This document shows, piece after piece, positions 1 to 8,804 of a stretch of DNA of 64,000 bases. The notes below the pieces were generated by a model that was given only the letters and a program-made list of their open reading frames with translations, did not search any database and was not told the DNA's origin. The stretch's first letter is position 1; the number at the start of each line of letters is the position of its first letter. The DNA is from Oscillospiraceae bacterium (lineage in GTDB: Bacteria; Bacillota; Clostridia; Oscillospirales; CAG-272): assembly GCA_015063745.1 (NCBI GenBank), contig SVTO01000007.1:1-64000 (forward strand), read 5' to 3'. Both the position numbers and the translations under genes were made by a program.

Positions 1-306
1 GTGGAAGGCGGCGAACAGGTGAAGAAGCTTATGGGTGACGACTGTGTACTGATCATGCTGCTGGCACCCGATGCGGCGGAACAGGAAAGACGCCTGCGAG
101 ACAGAAAGACCGAAAGCGAAGAAGCCATCGCCGGACGTCTGGCCAAAGCGAAGATCGAAGTGGCCATGGCACCCCGGTATGAATACATCGTAATCAACGA
201 AACCGGCAAGACCCTTGCATGTGCCGAAGACATTCTGCACATCATCAAAGCATCCCACTACTCCGTTTCCAGAATGAAGACGGTAACGGAACACTATTTT
301 GATTAA
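1..306 (+). CDS. gmk: Guanylate kinase, C-terminal part (5' truncated by window edge)
   Basis: Guanylate kinase phosphorylates GMP to GDP with ATP in the cytoplasm. The visible 101 residues match the C-terminal third of the family: VEGGEQVKK corresponds to the usual DVQGA-QVKK stretch, followed by an ERRLRDRKTESEEAIAGRL stretch (lid/NMP region) and the YEYIVIN strand. The first codon in the window is an internal valine codon, so the true start lies upstream. Reading is open from base 1 to a TAA at 304-306. It is followed 39 bp later by rpoZ, the usual clostridial order. Identification is by motif and synteny, with little doubt. Confidence 0.93.
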   Translation: MEGGEQVKKLMGDDCVLIMLLAPDAAEQERRLRDRKTESEEAIAGRLAKAKIEVAMAPRYEYIVINETGKTLACAEDILHIIKASHYSVSRMKTVTEHYFD

Positions 307-345
307 AATAAACCATAACATACAGAATCGGAAAGGAATCAAATC

Positions 346-831
346 ATGATTAAGCCTTCTATCAGCGAACTGACCCAGGACGGAAAGATCAACCGTTATA
401 CCCTCGTAGTTGCCACCGCAAAATCCGCCAGAATCATCACCGACGAATACGTAAAGCAGCGTGAATATGCGGAAAAAGTGACCATGAGCAAGGACAACGA
501 AAAGGCCAAGAACCTTGCCAACTTCATCAAGAAGGAATACAGAGACGAAAAGGCTGTAAAGAACGCCATCAACGGTCTGCACAGCGGCGAATTCCGCATT
601 CTCTCCCCCGAAGAAGCGGAACTGAAGCGTCAGAAGGAAACGGAAGAAGCCCGTCTGGCCAAGGAAAGAAAAGAAGAAGAAGCCGCTGCTCTGGAAGCTG
701 CCGAAGCGGAAGAAGCCGAAGAAGCGGAAGAAGACGAAGTGGATCTGGGCGATCTGCTGGCTGCTCTTGCCGGCGGTGATGCCGATGATGACGAAGAAGA
801 CTTCGACGACGCGGAAGAAGACGAAGAATAA
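346..831 (+). CDS. rpoZ: RNA polymerase omega subunit with long acidic C-terminal tail
   Basis: Omega helps RNA polymerase assembly by clamping the beta' subunit. The first ~80 residues carry the family features: IKPSISEL, then RYTLVVATAKSARII, and the KAVKNAINGL helix. Omega proteins are usually about 60-100 residues; this one is 161. The extra ~75 residues are charged, first a Lys/Glu mixed helix (residues ~85-110) and then an almost pure Glu/Asp/Ala tail ending EEDEE. The start has a good site (GAAAGGAA) 7 bases upstream. Position directly after gmk supports the call. The tail may be a lineage-specific extension; its role cannot be told from sequence. Confidence 0.9.
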   Translation: MIKPSISELTQDGKINRYTLVVATAKSARIITDEYVKQREYAEKVTMSKDNEKAKNLANFIKKEYRDEKAVKNAINGLHSGEFRILSPEEAELKRQKETEEARLAKERKEEEAAALEAAEAEEAEEAEEDEVDLGDLLAALAGGDADDDEEDFDDAEEDEE

Positions 832-911
832 TATGCAGCCCGACTGAAAATGCCGGGGAACGGAAAAACAATGGAACTGCAAATTGACAAACGATAATAC
901 ACCTGCCCGGT

Positions 912-1339
912 GTGAAAAGAGAATATCAATTCCTGCAGATCCCGGATGCCCATATTGCCTGTGCGGCGCCGGATGAATCGGAACGTGATCACGCCATTGC
1001 CGAAAAGCAGACGGGACGGTGGACCACCATCGGTGTGAAGCCTCTGGATGCATGGGAACGTAAGGAAGCCTATGTCAGGGAACATGAAAAGAATCTGGAC
1101 GGCTTATTGATCACGGGTGACTGCGTGGACTATTTCGGTCTGGGCAATTACCGTTTTATGAAGGAACGCTTCGAGGCTTTTCCCGCAGAGGTTTTGTATA
1201 TTCCGGGAAAACACGTATGGACGACGGCAGGATAGCGGGATTTATGACCGGTGAAGGACATCCGTTTGTCGGCGGCAGCGTAATCGTGCTGTCGGCGAAA
1301 GACGGTGCGATCCGGGATGCGTACCACTATTATGTATGA
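912..1339 (+). pseudogene. Metallophosphoesterase relic (internally deleted)
   Basis: The frame starting at GTG 912 encodes 107 residues resembling the N-terminus of calcineurin-like phosphoesterases: FLQIPDAHI (usual D-x-H metal motif), LLITGDCVDYFGLGNYRFM (GD-x2-D block) and VLYIPGKH where family members have GNH. It then stops at 1235. A second frame, 1217-1339, encodes a plausible C-terminal strand run (GHPFVGGSVIVLSAKDG). The middle of the fold, including the later metal histidines, is absent. Seen: two fragments in different frames, overlapping near 1217. Inferred: an internal deletion with frame change. It sits between rpoZ and priA. A short novel protein is the alternative. Confidence 0.6.
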
Positions 1340-1407
1340 CAGTGTTCTGACACGGTACATACACATTTTTTACTACTGAAAATCCAGAAACAAAGGAGGG
1401 GACTTTT

Positions 1408-3993
1408 ATGGCTAAGCTGGCGTATGTGTATATCTTTGATGTACCCTACCACGCGGACCGTCTGTATACCTACTATGTGCCCGGTGATATGGAAAACAGC
1501 ATACAGCGCGGCGATCTTGCAGAAGTTCCCTTCGGCAGAGGCAACAGACGCATGACCGCTGTGGTGTTCCGCCTGGAAGACGGCGAAATCACGGACGGTA
1601 TGAAACCCGTTTCCGCTGTGACGGCAGAAGATGTGCTGTCGGAGGAAATGCTGGGTCTTTGCCTGTTTGTAAAAGAATATACCCTGTGTACTTACGGCGA
1701 CGCGGTCAGAGCGGCTGTACCGTCGGCGGCACTTTCATCTGTGGTACAGTACTACAGAATCCGGCCGGAAACCGACAGGGATGTGCTGCCCGATGCTCTC
1801 AGTCTCCGCGCAAGAGAGATTTTTCTTTTCATGCGGGACAAAAAGAGAGTATCCCGACAGCAGCTGACGGCGGAATTCACGTTTGATTTTACGGCCGCCC
1901 TGCAGCAGCTGATCAAACTGAACCTTGCCGAAAAATGCACGGAAAGCAAAACGCCCTCCGCCGGCATCACCAGAACCCTCGTATCCCTCCATCCGCGCAT
2001 TGCGGAAAGGGCAGGGGACGACAGCGGAATTCTGGCCCTGTGCCATTCTCTGCGGAGTGAAAATCAGAGACATATGCTCCAGCGCCTGACAGAAAGCAGC
2101 TGGATCGAAGAAAAAGAACTGTATTCTCTGTGCGGTGTATCTGCCCAGACCGGCAAAAGCTGTCTGAAGGTACTGCTGGAAAGGGAATATGCCATGACCG
2201 CTTCGGAGGAAGTGTACCGGAATCCCTTTGCGGAAGAAGGAGAGACGGTGCAGAAATCCCCGCCGCCCGCCCTGTCCGACGAACAGAAGCAGGCCCTTGC
2301 CTCCATCACCGCCTTATACGAAACCGGCGAGCCGAAAGCCGTACTGCTCCACGGCGTAACCGGATCGGGCAAAACCAATGTCATGCTGGCCGCCATTGAC
2401 AGAGTGCTGGCAGACGGCAGAGGTGTGATCCTGCTGGTACCCGAAATTGCGCTGACACCCCAGACGGTACGGATTTTCAGTGCCCGCTACGGGGACAGAA
2501 TCGCGGTGATCCATTCCTCCCTTTCGGCAGGAGAAAGATTCGATGCATGGCGGCGTATCCGTGACGGACTGGCGGATGTGGTGATCGGTACCCGTTCGGC
2601 GGTATTTGCGCCCCTGCCCAATATCGGCATGATCCTCATTGACGAGGAGCACGAATATACCTACAAATCCGAAACCGATCCCAAATACCACGCCCACGAC
2701 ATTGCCCGCTACCGCTGCAGAGACCACAATGCGGTCATGTTACTGGCATCGGCAACTCCGTCGATCTCCTCCTACTATAAGGCAAAAAAGGGACAGTATA
2801 CGTTGGTGGAACTGAACAGCCGCTATGGTAACGCCCGTCTGCCGGAGGTGGAAATCTGCGATATGCGGGGTGAATCCTCGGCAATGCCCATCGGTGCGGT
2901 ACTGGCCTCCCGTATGATGGAGGATAAACAGAACGGCAACCAATCCATCCTGTTCCTCAACCGGAGAGGGTACAATAAGTTTGTTTCCTGCCGCAGCTGC
3001 GGTAAGAGCATCCAGTGTCCCCATTGCTCCGTGTCCCTGACCTACCATACCCTGAAAAGAGGCAGCCTGAACAGTACCTCCGAAGACGACGGGTATCTCC
3101 ATACCAGACAGCAGAACGGAGTTCTTGTGTGCCATATGTGTGGTTACCGTACAGCGGTGCCGGATACCTGTCCCGTCTGCGGAAAGCCTCATTTCCTGTT
3201 CATGGGATGCGGTACCCAGAAGGCGGAGGACGATGTGGAAGCCATGTTCCCGGATCTGCGGGTTCTGCGGATGGATTTTGATACGACCCAGACGAAATTT
3301 TCCCACGAAGCTTTGCTGAAGCAGTTCAGAGACGGAGAAGCGGACGTACTGCTGGGCACCCAGATGGTCACAAAGGGACACGATTTCCCGAAGGTGGCAA
3401 CGGTGGGTGTGCTCAACGCGGACGGCTCCCTGTACGTGGATGACTACCGGGCCAACGAACGTACCTTTGCCATGCTGACCCAGGTGATCGGCAGAGCGGG
3501 ACGGGGCGATGTACCGGGCAAGGCCATCATCCAGACATGGAATCCCGACAACGAAGTGCTCCGTCAGGCGGCAACCCAGGATTACAAACGGTTTTACGAA
3601 GGCGAGATCCGGCTGAGAGAAGCCCTGTGCTATCCGCCCTTCTGCGATATGGCCGTGATCACCCTGTCCGCTTACGACGAAGGGTATCTGGGACAGGCCG
3701 TGGTGCGGATGCAGAGTCAGATACGGGATTATATCAATGTGGAATTCCGGGATGTGCAGATGGTACTGTACGGTCCCTTTGAAGCGCCGGTGTACCGGGT
3801 GCAGAACCTGTGCCGTATGCGCTTTGTCATGAAATGCCGCCTGAACAAACGGACCAGAGCCTTTATCGAACAGCTCATGTGCGTGTTCGGCAAGGGTATT
3901 GCCCATACCCCCGGCACAAAACTGCCCGTGGATGCCAATCCATCCGACCGCCGGCTTTACGTCACGGTGGACTTGAATCCCTCCACAATCTGA
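1408..3993 (+). CDS. priA: Primosomal protein N' (replication restart helicase PriA)
   Basis: PriA recognises stalled forks and reloads the replicative helicase. The 861-residue protein has the N-terminal DNA-binding domain (YVYIFDVPYHADRLYTYYVP), a Walker A GVTGSGKT near residue 317, a DEEH box near 412, and helicase motifs through VIGRAGRG. Zinc-binding cysteine pairs lie at about 528/531, 537/540, 575/578 and 588/591. The loop between the second and third pairs is about 34 residues, longer than the ~14 in E. coli PriA, and is rich in Ser/Thr/Asp. An AAAGGAGGGG site 10 bases upstream supports the ATG. It opens the priA-def-fmt run. Confidence 0.97.
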   Translation: MAKLAYVYIFDVPYHADRLYTYYVPGDMENSIQRGDLAEVPFGRGNRRMTAVVFRLEDGEITDGMKPVSAVTAEDVLSEEMLGLCLFVKEYTLCTYGDAVRAAVPSAALSSVVQYYRIRPETDRDVLPDALSLRAREIFLFMRDKKRVSRQQLTAEFTFDFTAALQQLIKLNLAEKCTESKTPSAGITRTLVSLHPRIAERAGDDSGILALCHSLRSENQRHMLQRLTESSWIEEKELYSLCGVSAQTGKSCLKVLLEREYAMTASEEVYRNPFAEEGETVQKSPPPALSDEQKQALASITALYETGEPKAVLLHGVTGSGKTNVMLAAIDRVLADGRGVILLVPEIALTPQTVRIFSARYGDRIAVIHSSLSAGERFDAWRRIRDGLADVVIGTRSAVFAPLPNIGMILIDEEHEYTYKSETDPKYHAHDIARYRCRDHNAVMLLASATPSISSYYKAKKGQYTLVELNSRYGNARLPEVEICDMRGESSAMPIGAVLASRMMEDKQNGNQSILFLNRRGYNKFVSCRSCGKSIQCPHCSVSLTYHTLKRGSLNSTSEDDGYLHTRQQNGVLVCHMCGYRTAVPDTCPVCGKPHFLFMGCGTQKAEDDVEAMFPDLRVLRMDFDTTQTKFSHEALLKQFRDGEADVLLGTQMVTKGHDFPKVATVGVLNADGSLYVDDYRANERTFAMLTQVIGRAGRGDVPGKAIIQTWNPDNEVLRQAATQDYKRFYEGEIRLREALCYPPFCDMAVITLSAYDEGYLGQAVVRMQSQIRDYINVEFRDVQMVLYGPFEAPVYRVQNLCRMRFVMKCRLNKRTRAFIEQLMCVFGKGIAHTPGTKLPVDANPSDRRLYVTVDLNPSTI

Positions 3994-4053
3994 AACGGAA
4001 GATCATTTGAATATACATAAAGCAAGCCGCATGGCGGCAGAATGGAGAATACA

Positions 4054-4545
4054 ATGGCTATTTTGAATATTGTCAAGGAAGGCGATCCGATCCTGCGGAA
4101 GAAATGCCGTCCCGTTACCGAAATCACCCCCCGCATCCGTCAGCTGATCGAAGATATGGCGGATACTCTGGACGATGCCAACGGCGCCGGTCTGGCAGCA
4201 CCTCAGGTAGGCATCATGCGCCGTATTGTGCTGGTTGTGGTGGACGATGAGATCGTTCCCATGATCAACCCCGAAATCATCGAGACCGAAGGGGAACAGG
4301 AAGAAATGGAAGGCTGCCTGTCCGTACCGGATGTGTGGGGCGTTACCCACCGTCCCGCCAAGGTAACGGTGCGCGCTACCAATATGGACGGCGAAGAATT
4401 CACCATTACGGGCGAAGGACTGACCGCGAGAGCTTTCTGCCATGAACTGGACCATCTGGAAGGTATCCTGTTCATCGACAACGCGGTGCACATTTACACC
4501 CCCGAAGAAGTGGAAGAAATGTTCGGCAAGGACGACGAGGAATAA
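4054..4545 (+). CDS. def: Peptide deformylase
   Basis: Removes the formyl group from nascent N-terminal methionine, using a Cys/His/His-bound metal. All three family motifs are visible: GAGLAAPQVG (residues ~44-53), EGCLSVP with metal Cys88, and HELDH at 130-134. An in-frame ATG at 4042 would add four residues, but the GGAGA at 4044-4048 is correctly spaced only for the ATG at 4054, and the mature family start (AILNIV) fits that choice. Length 163 residues is normal. The next gene, fmt, begins 3 bases after the stop, so the pair is translationally coupled. Confidence 0.96.
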   Translation: MAILNIVKEGDPILRKKCRPVTEITPRIRQLIEDMADTLDDANGAGLAAPQVGIMRRIVLVVVDDEIVPMINPEIIETEGEQEEMEGCLSVPDVWGVTHRPAKVTVRATNMDGEEFTITGEGLTARAFCHELDHLEGILFIDNAVHIYTPEEVEEMFGKDDEE

Positions 4546-4548
4546 GAT

Positions 4549-5505
4549 ATGCGTATAGTATTTATGGGAACTCCCGATCTGGCCAGGGTTTGCCTGGAAG
4601 CGGTATACGCTCATCCCGCGGCAGAGATTGTCGGTGTTCTGACCCAGCCGGATAAACCGAAAGGACGCGGTATGAAAATGGTTGCGCCGCCGGTGAAGGT
4701 GTTTGCGGAAGAAAAAGGACTGCCGGTATACCAGCCGGTGACACTGAAGGACGGTGCCTTTGCCGAAGAACTGGCGAAGCTGGATCCCGAACTGATCATC
4801 GTAGCGGCATACGGCAAGATCCTGCCCGCTTATGTGCTGAATTATCCGAAATACGGCTGCGTAAACGCTCACGGATCCCTGCTGCCGAAATACAGAGGCG
4901 CATCCCCGATCCAGAGAGCCATCATGGACGGCGAAACGGAAACGGGCATTACAGCCATGTATATGAACGAAGGTCTGGATACGGGGGATATGATCCTGAA
5001 GCTGACCTGCCCCATTACGGATGAAGACGATTTCGGTACACTCCACGATACCCTGGCGGACCTTGCCGGAAAAGCCATGTGTCAGGTGATCGACAAGATT
5101 CTGGACGGTACCGTGGACGATAACCGTACCGTTCAGCCGGAGGAAGGGGTAAGCTATGCCGCAAAGATCGAAAAAGCAGATACACTCCTGTCCTTCTCGG
5201 AAAATGCGGATAAGCTGTTCTGCCAGATCCGCGGACTTTCTCCCATGCCCTACGCCATGACCCATACGCCGGACGGAAAAATACTGAAAATTACCACGGT
5301 AAAACGGGATAAAACGGAGAAAACTTACAGTGAAGCCCCCGGAACGGTTGTGGATCTGTCGGAAGGTATCCGTGTGGTCTGCGGCGACGGCAAGACACTG
5401 CTGTTCACCGGCGTTGTACCGGAAGGAAAGAGCAGAATGGCGGCGATGGACTATATCCGCGGCAGAAAGATTGCCGTCGGAGACGTTCTGGGTAAGGAAA
5501 ATTAA
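4549..5505 (+). CDS. fmt: Methionyl-tRNA formyltransferase
   Basis: Formylates initiator Met-tRNA with 10-formyl-tetrahydrofolate; it works with def immediately upstream. The 318-residue protein starts MRIVFMGTPDLARV, has the catalytic NAHGSLLPKYRGASPIQ segment (Asn-His and SLLPKYRG) around residues 107-123, and a C-terminal OB-like domain from about residue 205 (ADTLLSFSENADKLFCQIRG). Length is typical. The start lies three bases behind the def stop and needs no separate promoter. Confidence 0.96.
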   Translation: MRIVFMGTPDLARVCLEAVYAHPAAEIVGVLTQPDKPKGRGMKMVAPPVKVFAEEKGLPVYQPVTLKDGAFAEELAKLDPELIIVAAYGKILPAYVLNYPKYGCVNAHGSLLPKYRGASPIQRAIMDGETETGITAMYMNEGLDTGDMILKLTCPITDEDDFGTLHDTLADLAGKAMCQVIDKILDGTVDDNRTVQPEEGVSYAAKIEKADTLLSFSENADKLFCQIRGLSPMPYAMTHTPDGKILKITTVKRDKTEKTYSEAPGTVVDLSEGIRVVCGDGKTLLFTGVVPEGKSRMAAMDYIRGRKIAVGDVLGKEN

Positions 5506-5533
5506 CGCCCCTATGAAAAGAGGTTGAACCGAT

Positions 5534-6232
5534 ATGCCGTTTGTTTACGGAATCGATACAAGCTATCTCATATATGTACTGCCTGCGCTGATCTTTGCCC
5601 TGATCGCTCAGGCGATGGTGAAATCCACCTTTGCAAAATATGCAAAAATCCCCTCCGACGGCAGAATGACCGGCCGGGATGCGGCGAGACTGATTCTCGA
5701 TGCAAACGGTCTGTACCATGTGGCTGTCACGGAGGTTGCCGGAGAACTGACGGACCATTTTGACCCGAAAGCCAATGTGATCCGTCTGTCCCAGTCGGTA
5801 TACGGCGTTTCTTCCGCGGCGGCGGTGGGTGTGGCAGCTCACGAAGCCGGTCATGCGGTGCAGTATGCCGAAAAATATCTGCCCATGAAGATCCGCAGCG
5901 CCATCATTCCCGCCACCAATATCGGCTCCAATCTGGCCGTTCCGCTGGTACTTCTGGGGATCTTGTTTTCCATTCCGGCCATCTCCTACCTGGGCGTGAT
6001 TTTCTTCGGCGCCGCGGTAGTATTCCAGCTGGTGACGCTGCCCGTGGAATTCAACGCCAGCCGACGGGCCATAAACGGTCTGAAAGCATCGGGAAGAGTG
6101 TCGGATACGGGACTTGCGGCGGTGAAAAAGGTGCTGACGGCAGCGGCTATGACCTATGTGGCGGCATTGGCGACGGCCCTTGGCAATATGCTGCGCCTGA
6201 TGTCTCTGGCGAACCGAAGCAGAAGAAGATAA
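5534..6232 (+). CDS. yugP: Putative neutral zinc metallopeptidase, YugP-like membrane protein
   Basis: Family of membrane-embedded zinc proteases (Zn_peptidase_2 type) of uncertain substrate, regularly found in this operon in clostridia. The 232-residue protein has an N-terminal membrane segment (residues ~5-25), a zinc motif HEAGH at 103-107 preceded by GVAAHEAGHAVQYAEK, then two adjacent hydrophobic segments (~residues 130-175) and a C-terminal one. An RxxxGL-type acid region follows as in homologues. AGAGGTTGAACCGAT upstream gives an acceptable ribosome site. The name is by family resemblance; the physiological substrate is unknown. Confidence 0.85.
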   Translation: MPFVYGIDTSYLIYVLPALIFALIAQAMVKSTFAKYAKIPSDGRMTGRDAARLILDANGLYHVAVTEVAGELTDHFDPKANVIRLSQSVYGVSSAAAVGVAAHEAGHAVQYAEKYLPMKIRSAIIPATNIGSNLAVPLVLLGILFSIPAISYLGVIFFGAAVVFQLVTLPVEFNASRRAINGLKASGRVSDTGLAAVKKVLTAAAMTYVAALATALGNMLRLMSLANRSRRR

Positions 6233-6259
6233 ACCTATTTGCAACAGTAAGGAAATTTT

Positions 6260-7564
6260 ATGGAAACAAAAACGACTCCCCGCCGGCTTGCCATGCAGTC
6301 CCTGCTGGCCTGCGAAAAATGCGGGAAATATACCAATCTGGAAATAGACGCCGGTATCCGGGGAGCCGATATGTCCGACGCGGATAAAGGACTCTACACC
6401 AGACTGGTGTACGGTGTATCCGAAAGACGGCTTACGCTGGACTATATCATCGACCGTTATGCCTGCAACACCAAAGCGGCGGATCTGGATGCCGATGTAC
6501 GCACTGCTCTGCGGATCGGCTTGTACCAGATGTGCTTTATGGACAGAATTCCGGAATTTGCGGCGGTATCGGAATCGGTATCGCTGGTAAACCGGGGCAA
6601 GGGCGGATTTGTCAACGCGATTCTGCGCTCCTTCCTCCGTGACGGAAAGAAGATCGTCTATCCCGATGGGGAAAAAGATCCCTTTTTCCGGGCTTCCGTT
6701 TACTACTCCATGCCCGTGCCGCTTGTGAAGCTGTTTGTGGATTCCTACGGCTGGGAAACGGCGGAAAATATTCTTGCCTGCGTAAACGGGGAACCGGACG
6801 TGTATCTGCGGTGCAACACGGAGAGAATCACCCCGGCGGAAGCGGCTGCCCTGACCGGCGGTACTGTGGACGAACGGTTTACCGGCATGATCCGGGTGGA
6901 CAGCGTAACGGAAACGGTGCGCGGCGGCTTGGAAAAAGGACTGTTTTTCGTACAGGACGGCGCATCCAGACTGTGTGCCATGGTATTGGACGCAAAGCCG
7001 GGTGAGAAAATCGTGGATACCTGTGCCTGTCCCGGCGGCAAGAGCTTCTCGGCGGCGCTGGATATGCAGAACAAAGGCGAGGTGTATTCCTTCGACCTCC
7101 ACGGCAACAAGCTTTCCCTGATCGACAAAACCGCCGGCAGACTGGGACTGACCATTATCCGTACCGGCGTTAGAGATGCCCGCAAGCCCGATGAAACACT
7201 GATCGGATGTGCAGACAGAGTACTGTGTGACGCACCCTGTTCGGGACTGGGCGTGATTGCAAAGAAACCGGATATCCGTTATAAGGATATTTCCGATATC
7301 GAAAACCTGCCCCGGATACAGACTGAGGTACTTGCGGGTGCCGCACAGTATGTAAGACCGGGCGGCGTACTGGTGTATTCCACCTGTACCCTTCATAAAA
7401 AAGAAAATGAAGAGGTTGTAAAAGCTTTTCTGGCAGACCATCCCGATTTTGCTCTGTCCCCCTTTGAGACGGCCGGTGTGGAATCGGAAGGGATGCTGAC
7501 CCTGTTCCCCCACATTCACCACACGGACGGATTTTTCATCGCACGTATGGTAAAGAAAGCGTAA
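6260..7564 (+). CDS. rsmB: 16S rRNA (cytosine-967-C5) methyltransferase
   Basis: SAM-dependent rRNA m5C methyltransferase (Sun/RsmB). The N-terminal ~130 residues form a NusB-like RNA-binding domain (RRLAMQSLLACEKCGKYTN, LDYIIDRYA). The catalytic domain shows the SAM site CACPGGKSFSAALDM, the DAPCSGLGVIAKKPDIR motif with Cys327, and the second cysteine in YSTCTLHKKENEEVV near residue 375. Length 434 is normal. It begins 27 bases after the protease gene and ends 9 bases before rlmN. Confidence 0.94.
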   Translation: METKTTPRRLAMQSLLACEKCGKYTNLEIDAGIRGADMSDADKGLYTRLVYGVSERRLTLDYIIDRYACNTKAADLDADVRTALRIGLYQMCFMDRIPEFAAVSESVSLVNRGKGGFVNAILRSFLRDGKKIVYPDGEKDPFFRASVYYSMPVPLVKLFVDSYGWETAENILACVNGEPDVYLRCNTERITPAEAAALTGGTVDERFTGMIRVDSVTETVRGGLEKGLFFVQDGASRLCAMVLDAKPGEKIVDTCACPGGKSFSAALDMQNKGEVYSFDLHGNKLSLIDKTAGRLGLTIIRTGVRDARKPDETLIGCADRVLCDAPCSGLGVIAKKPDIRYKDISDIENLPRIQTEVLAGAAQYVRPGGVLVYSTCTLHKKENEEVVKAFLADHPDFALSPFETAGVESEGMLTLFPHIHHTDGFFIARMVKKA

Positions 7565-7573
7565 GGAGTATCT

Positions 7574-8644
7574 ATGACCGGCGAAGTACAGCAAAAAACA
7601 GACATACTGTCCATGAATCCCGAAGAACTGAAGGCATTCGTTGTCTCCATGGGCGAACCCGGATACCGGGCGGGACAGTTGTTCACATGGCTCCATAAAG
7701 GTGCATCCTTCGGGGAAATGACCAACCTGCCCAAAGCCTTTCGGGAAAAGATCGAAGCCCACACGGACTGGCGTCTGCCGCAGATCGTGGAAAAATACAT
7801 ATCCGCGGAAGACGGTACGGTGAAATACCTCCTCTCCCTGAACGACGGGGAATGTGTGGAATGTGTATTCATGAAGTACCACCACGGCAGTACGCTGTGC
7901 GTTTCTTCCCAGGCAGGATGCCGGATGGGATGCCGGTTCTGTGCATCCACCCTGAACGGCCAGGTGCGGAATCTGACGGCATCGGAAATCCTCGGTCAGG
8001 TGATCACCGTCGGCAGAGATACGGGGGAAAGAGTGGACGGTATCGTCATGATGGGCATCGGCGAACCGCTGGACAATTACGACAACGTGATCCGGTTCCT
8101 GCGGCTGGTCAGCGATCCGGCGGGACTGAATATCGGTCTGCGGCATATCTCCCTGTCCACCTGCGGCATCGTTCCGAAGATCCGCGATCTGGCGGAAGAG
8201 GGACTGCCCGTGACCCTGTCCATATCCCTCCACGCGGCAGACGACGAGACCCGCTCCGCCCTGATGCCGATCAATAAGAAATACCCCATTGCCGTACTGC
8301 TGGGTGCCTGCAGGGATTATTTCCGCAAGACCGGCAGAAGAATCTCCTTCGAATACACCCTGATTGCCGGCAAAAACGATACACCGGCACAGGCGGATGC
8401 ACTGGCGGCGGTGCTGAAAAAGGAAATGCGCTGTCCCTGTCACGTGAACCTGATTCCCCTGAACGCCGTAGCGGAAACGGGACTGGAGAGACCGGGCAGA
8501 CAGCGTGCGGAAGCCTTCCGGAAGCAGCTGGAATCCAGAGGAATCAACGCCACCATCCGTCGGAGACTGGGCGGGGACATTGATGCCTCCTGCGGACAGC
8601 TGAGACTGCGCCGGAAACAGGCGGACAGTGAAGAAAACCCGTAA
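7574..8644 (+). CDS. rlmN: 23S rRNA A2503 / tRNA A37 C2-methyltransferase (radical SAM)
   Basis: RlmN methylates adenine C2 by a radical SAM mechanism. The 356-residue protein has the Fe-S motif C116-x3-C120-x2-C123 in AGCRMGCRFCAST, the GIGEPLDNYDNV SAM-contact motif, and the C-terminal DIDASCGQLR containing the methyl-carrying cysteine. An AAGGAG at 7563-7568 partly overlaps the previous stop region, giving tight coupling with rsmB. No odd features. The following 160 bases separate it from the kinase/phosphatase pair. Confidence 0.96.
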   Translation: MTGEVQQKTDILSMNPEELKAFVVSMGEPGYRAGQLFTWLHKGASFGEMTNLPKAFREKIEAHTDWRLPQIVEKYISAEDGTVKYLLSLNDGECVECVFMKYHHGSTLCVSSQAGCRMGCRFCASTLNGQVRNLTASEILGQVITVGRDTGERVDGIVMMGIGEPLDNYDNVIRFLRLVSDPAGLNIGLRHISLSTCGIVPKIRDLAEEGLPVTLSISLHAADDETRSALMPINKKYPIAVLLGACRDYFRKTGRRISFEYTLIAGKNDTPAQADALAAVLKKEMRCPCHVNLIPLNAVAETGLERPGRQRAEAFRKQLESRGINATIRRRLGGDIDASCGQLRLRRKQADSEENP

Positions 8645-8804
8645 AGCAGCCGGGTAAGGACATCTTTGCGGGAATTATGACATTCGGTAGCAGAATGTTC
8701 AGAATTTATTGATAGAAAGCAATTTGTATACGTAGTATACTATATATAACACATACGATGGATGAAGATACATCCGTCACGCCCGAAGAACAGAGGAGAC
8801 ACAT
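8645..8804 (+). promoter_or_regulatory. AT-rich spacer, probable promoter for prpC-prkC
   Basis: Noncoding gap between rlmN and prpC. It holds a weak hairpin (ACATTC/GAATGT at about 8681-8696) and an AT-rich tract with TTGATA at 8708-8713 and overlapping TATACT/TATATATAA at about 8735-8750, plus a GTATAC-GTA-GTATAC repeat. No -35/-10 pair has the canonical 17-base spacing, so the exact promoter is uncertain. Confidence 0.4.

Noticed and set aside
5405..8443. A 1012-codon open frame on the minus strand across fmt, yugP, rsmB and rlmN
   Set aside because: It is antisense to four well-identified genes, has His/Gln/Arg-rich low-quality composition and no family motif or ribosome site. Biased codon use of the real genes explains it.
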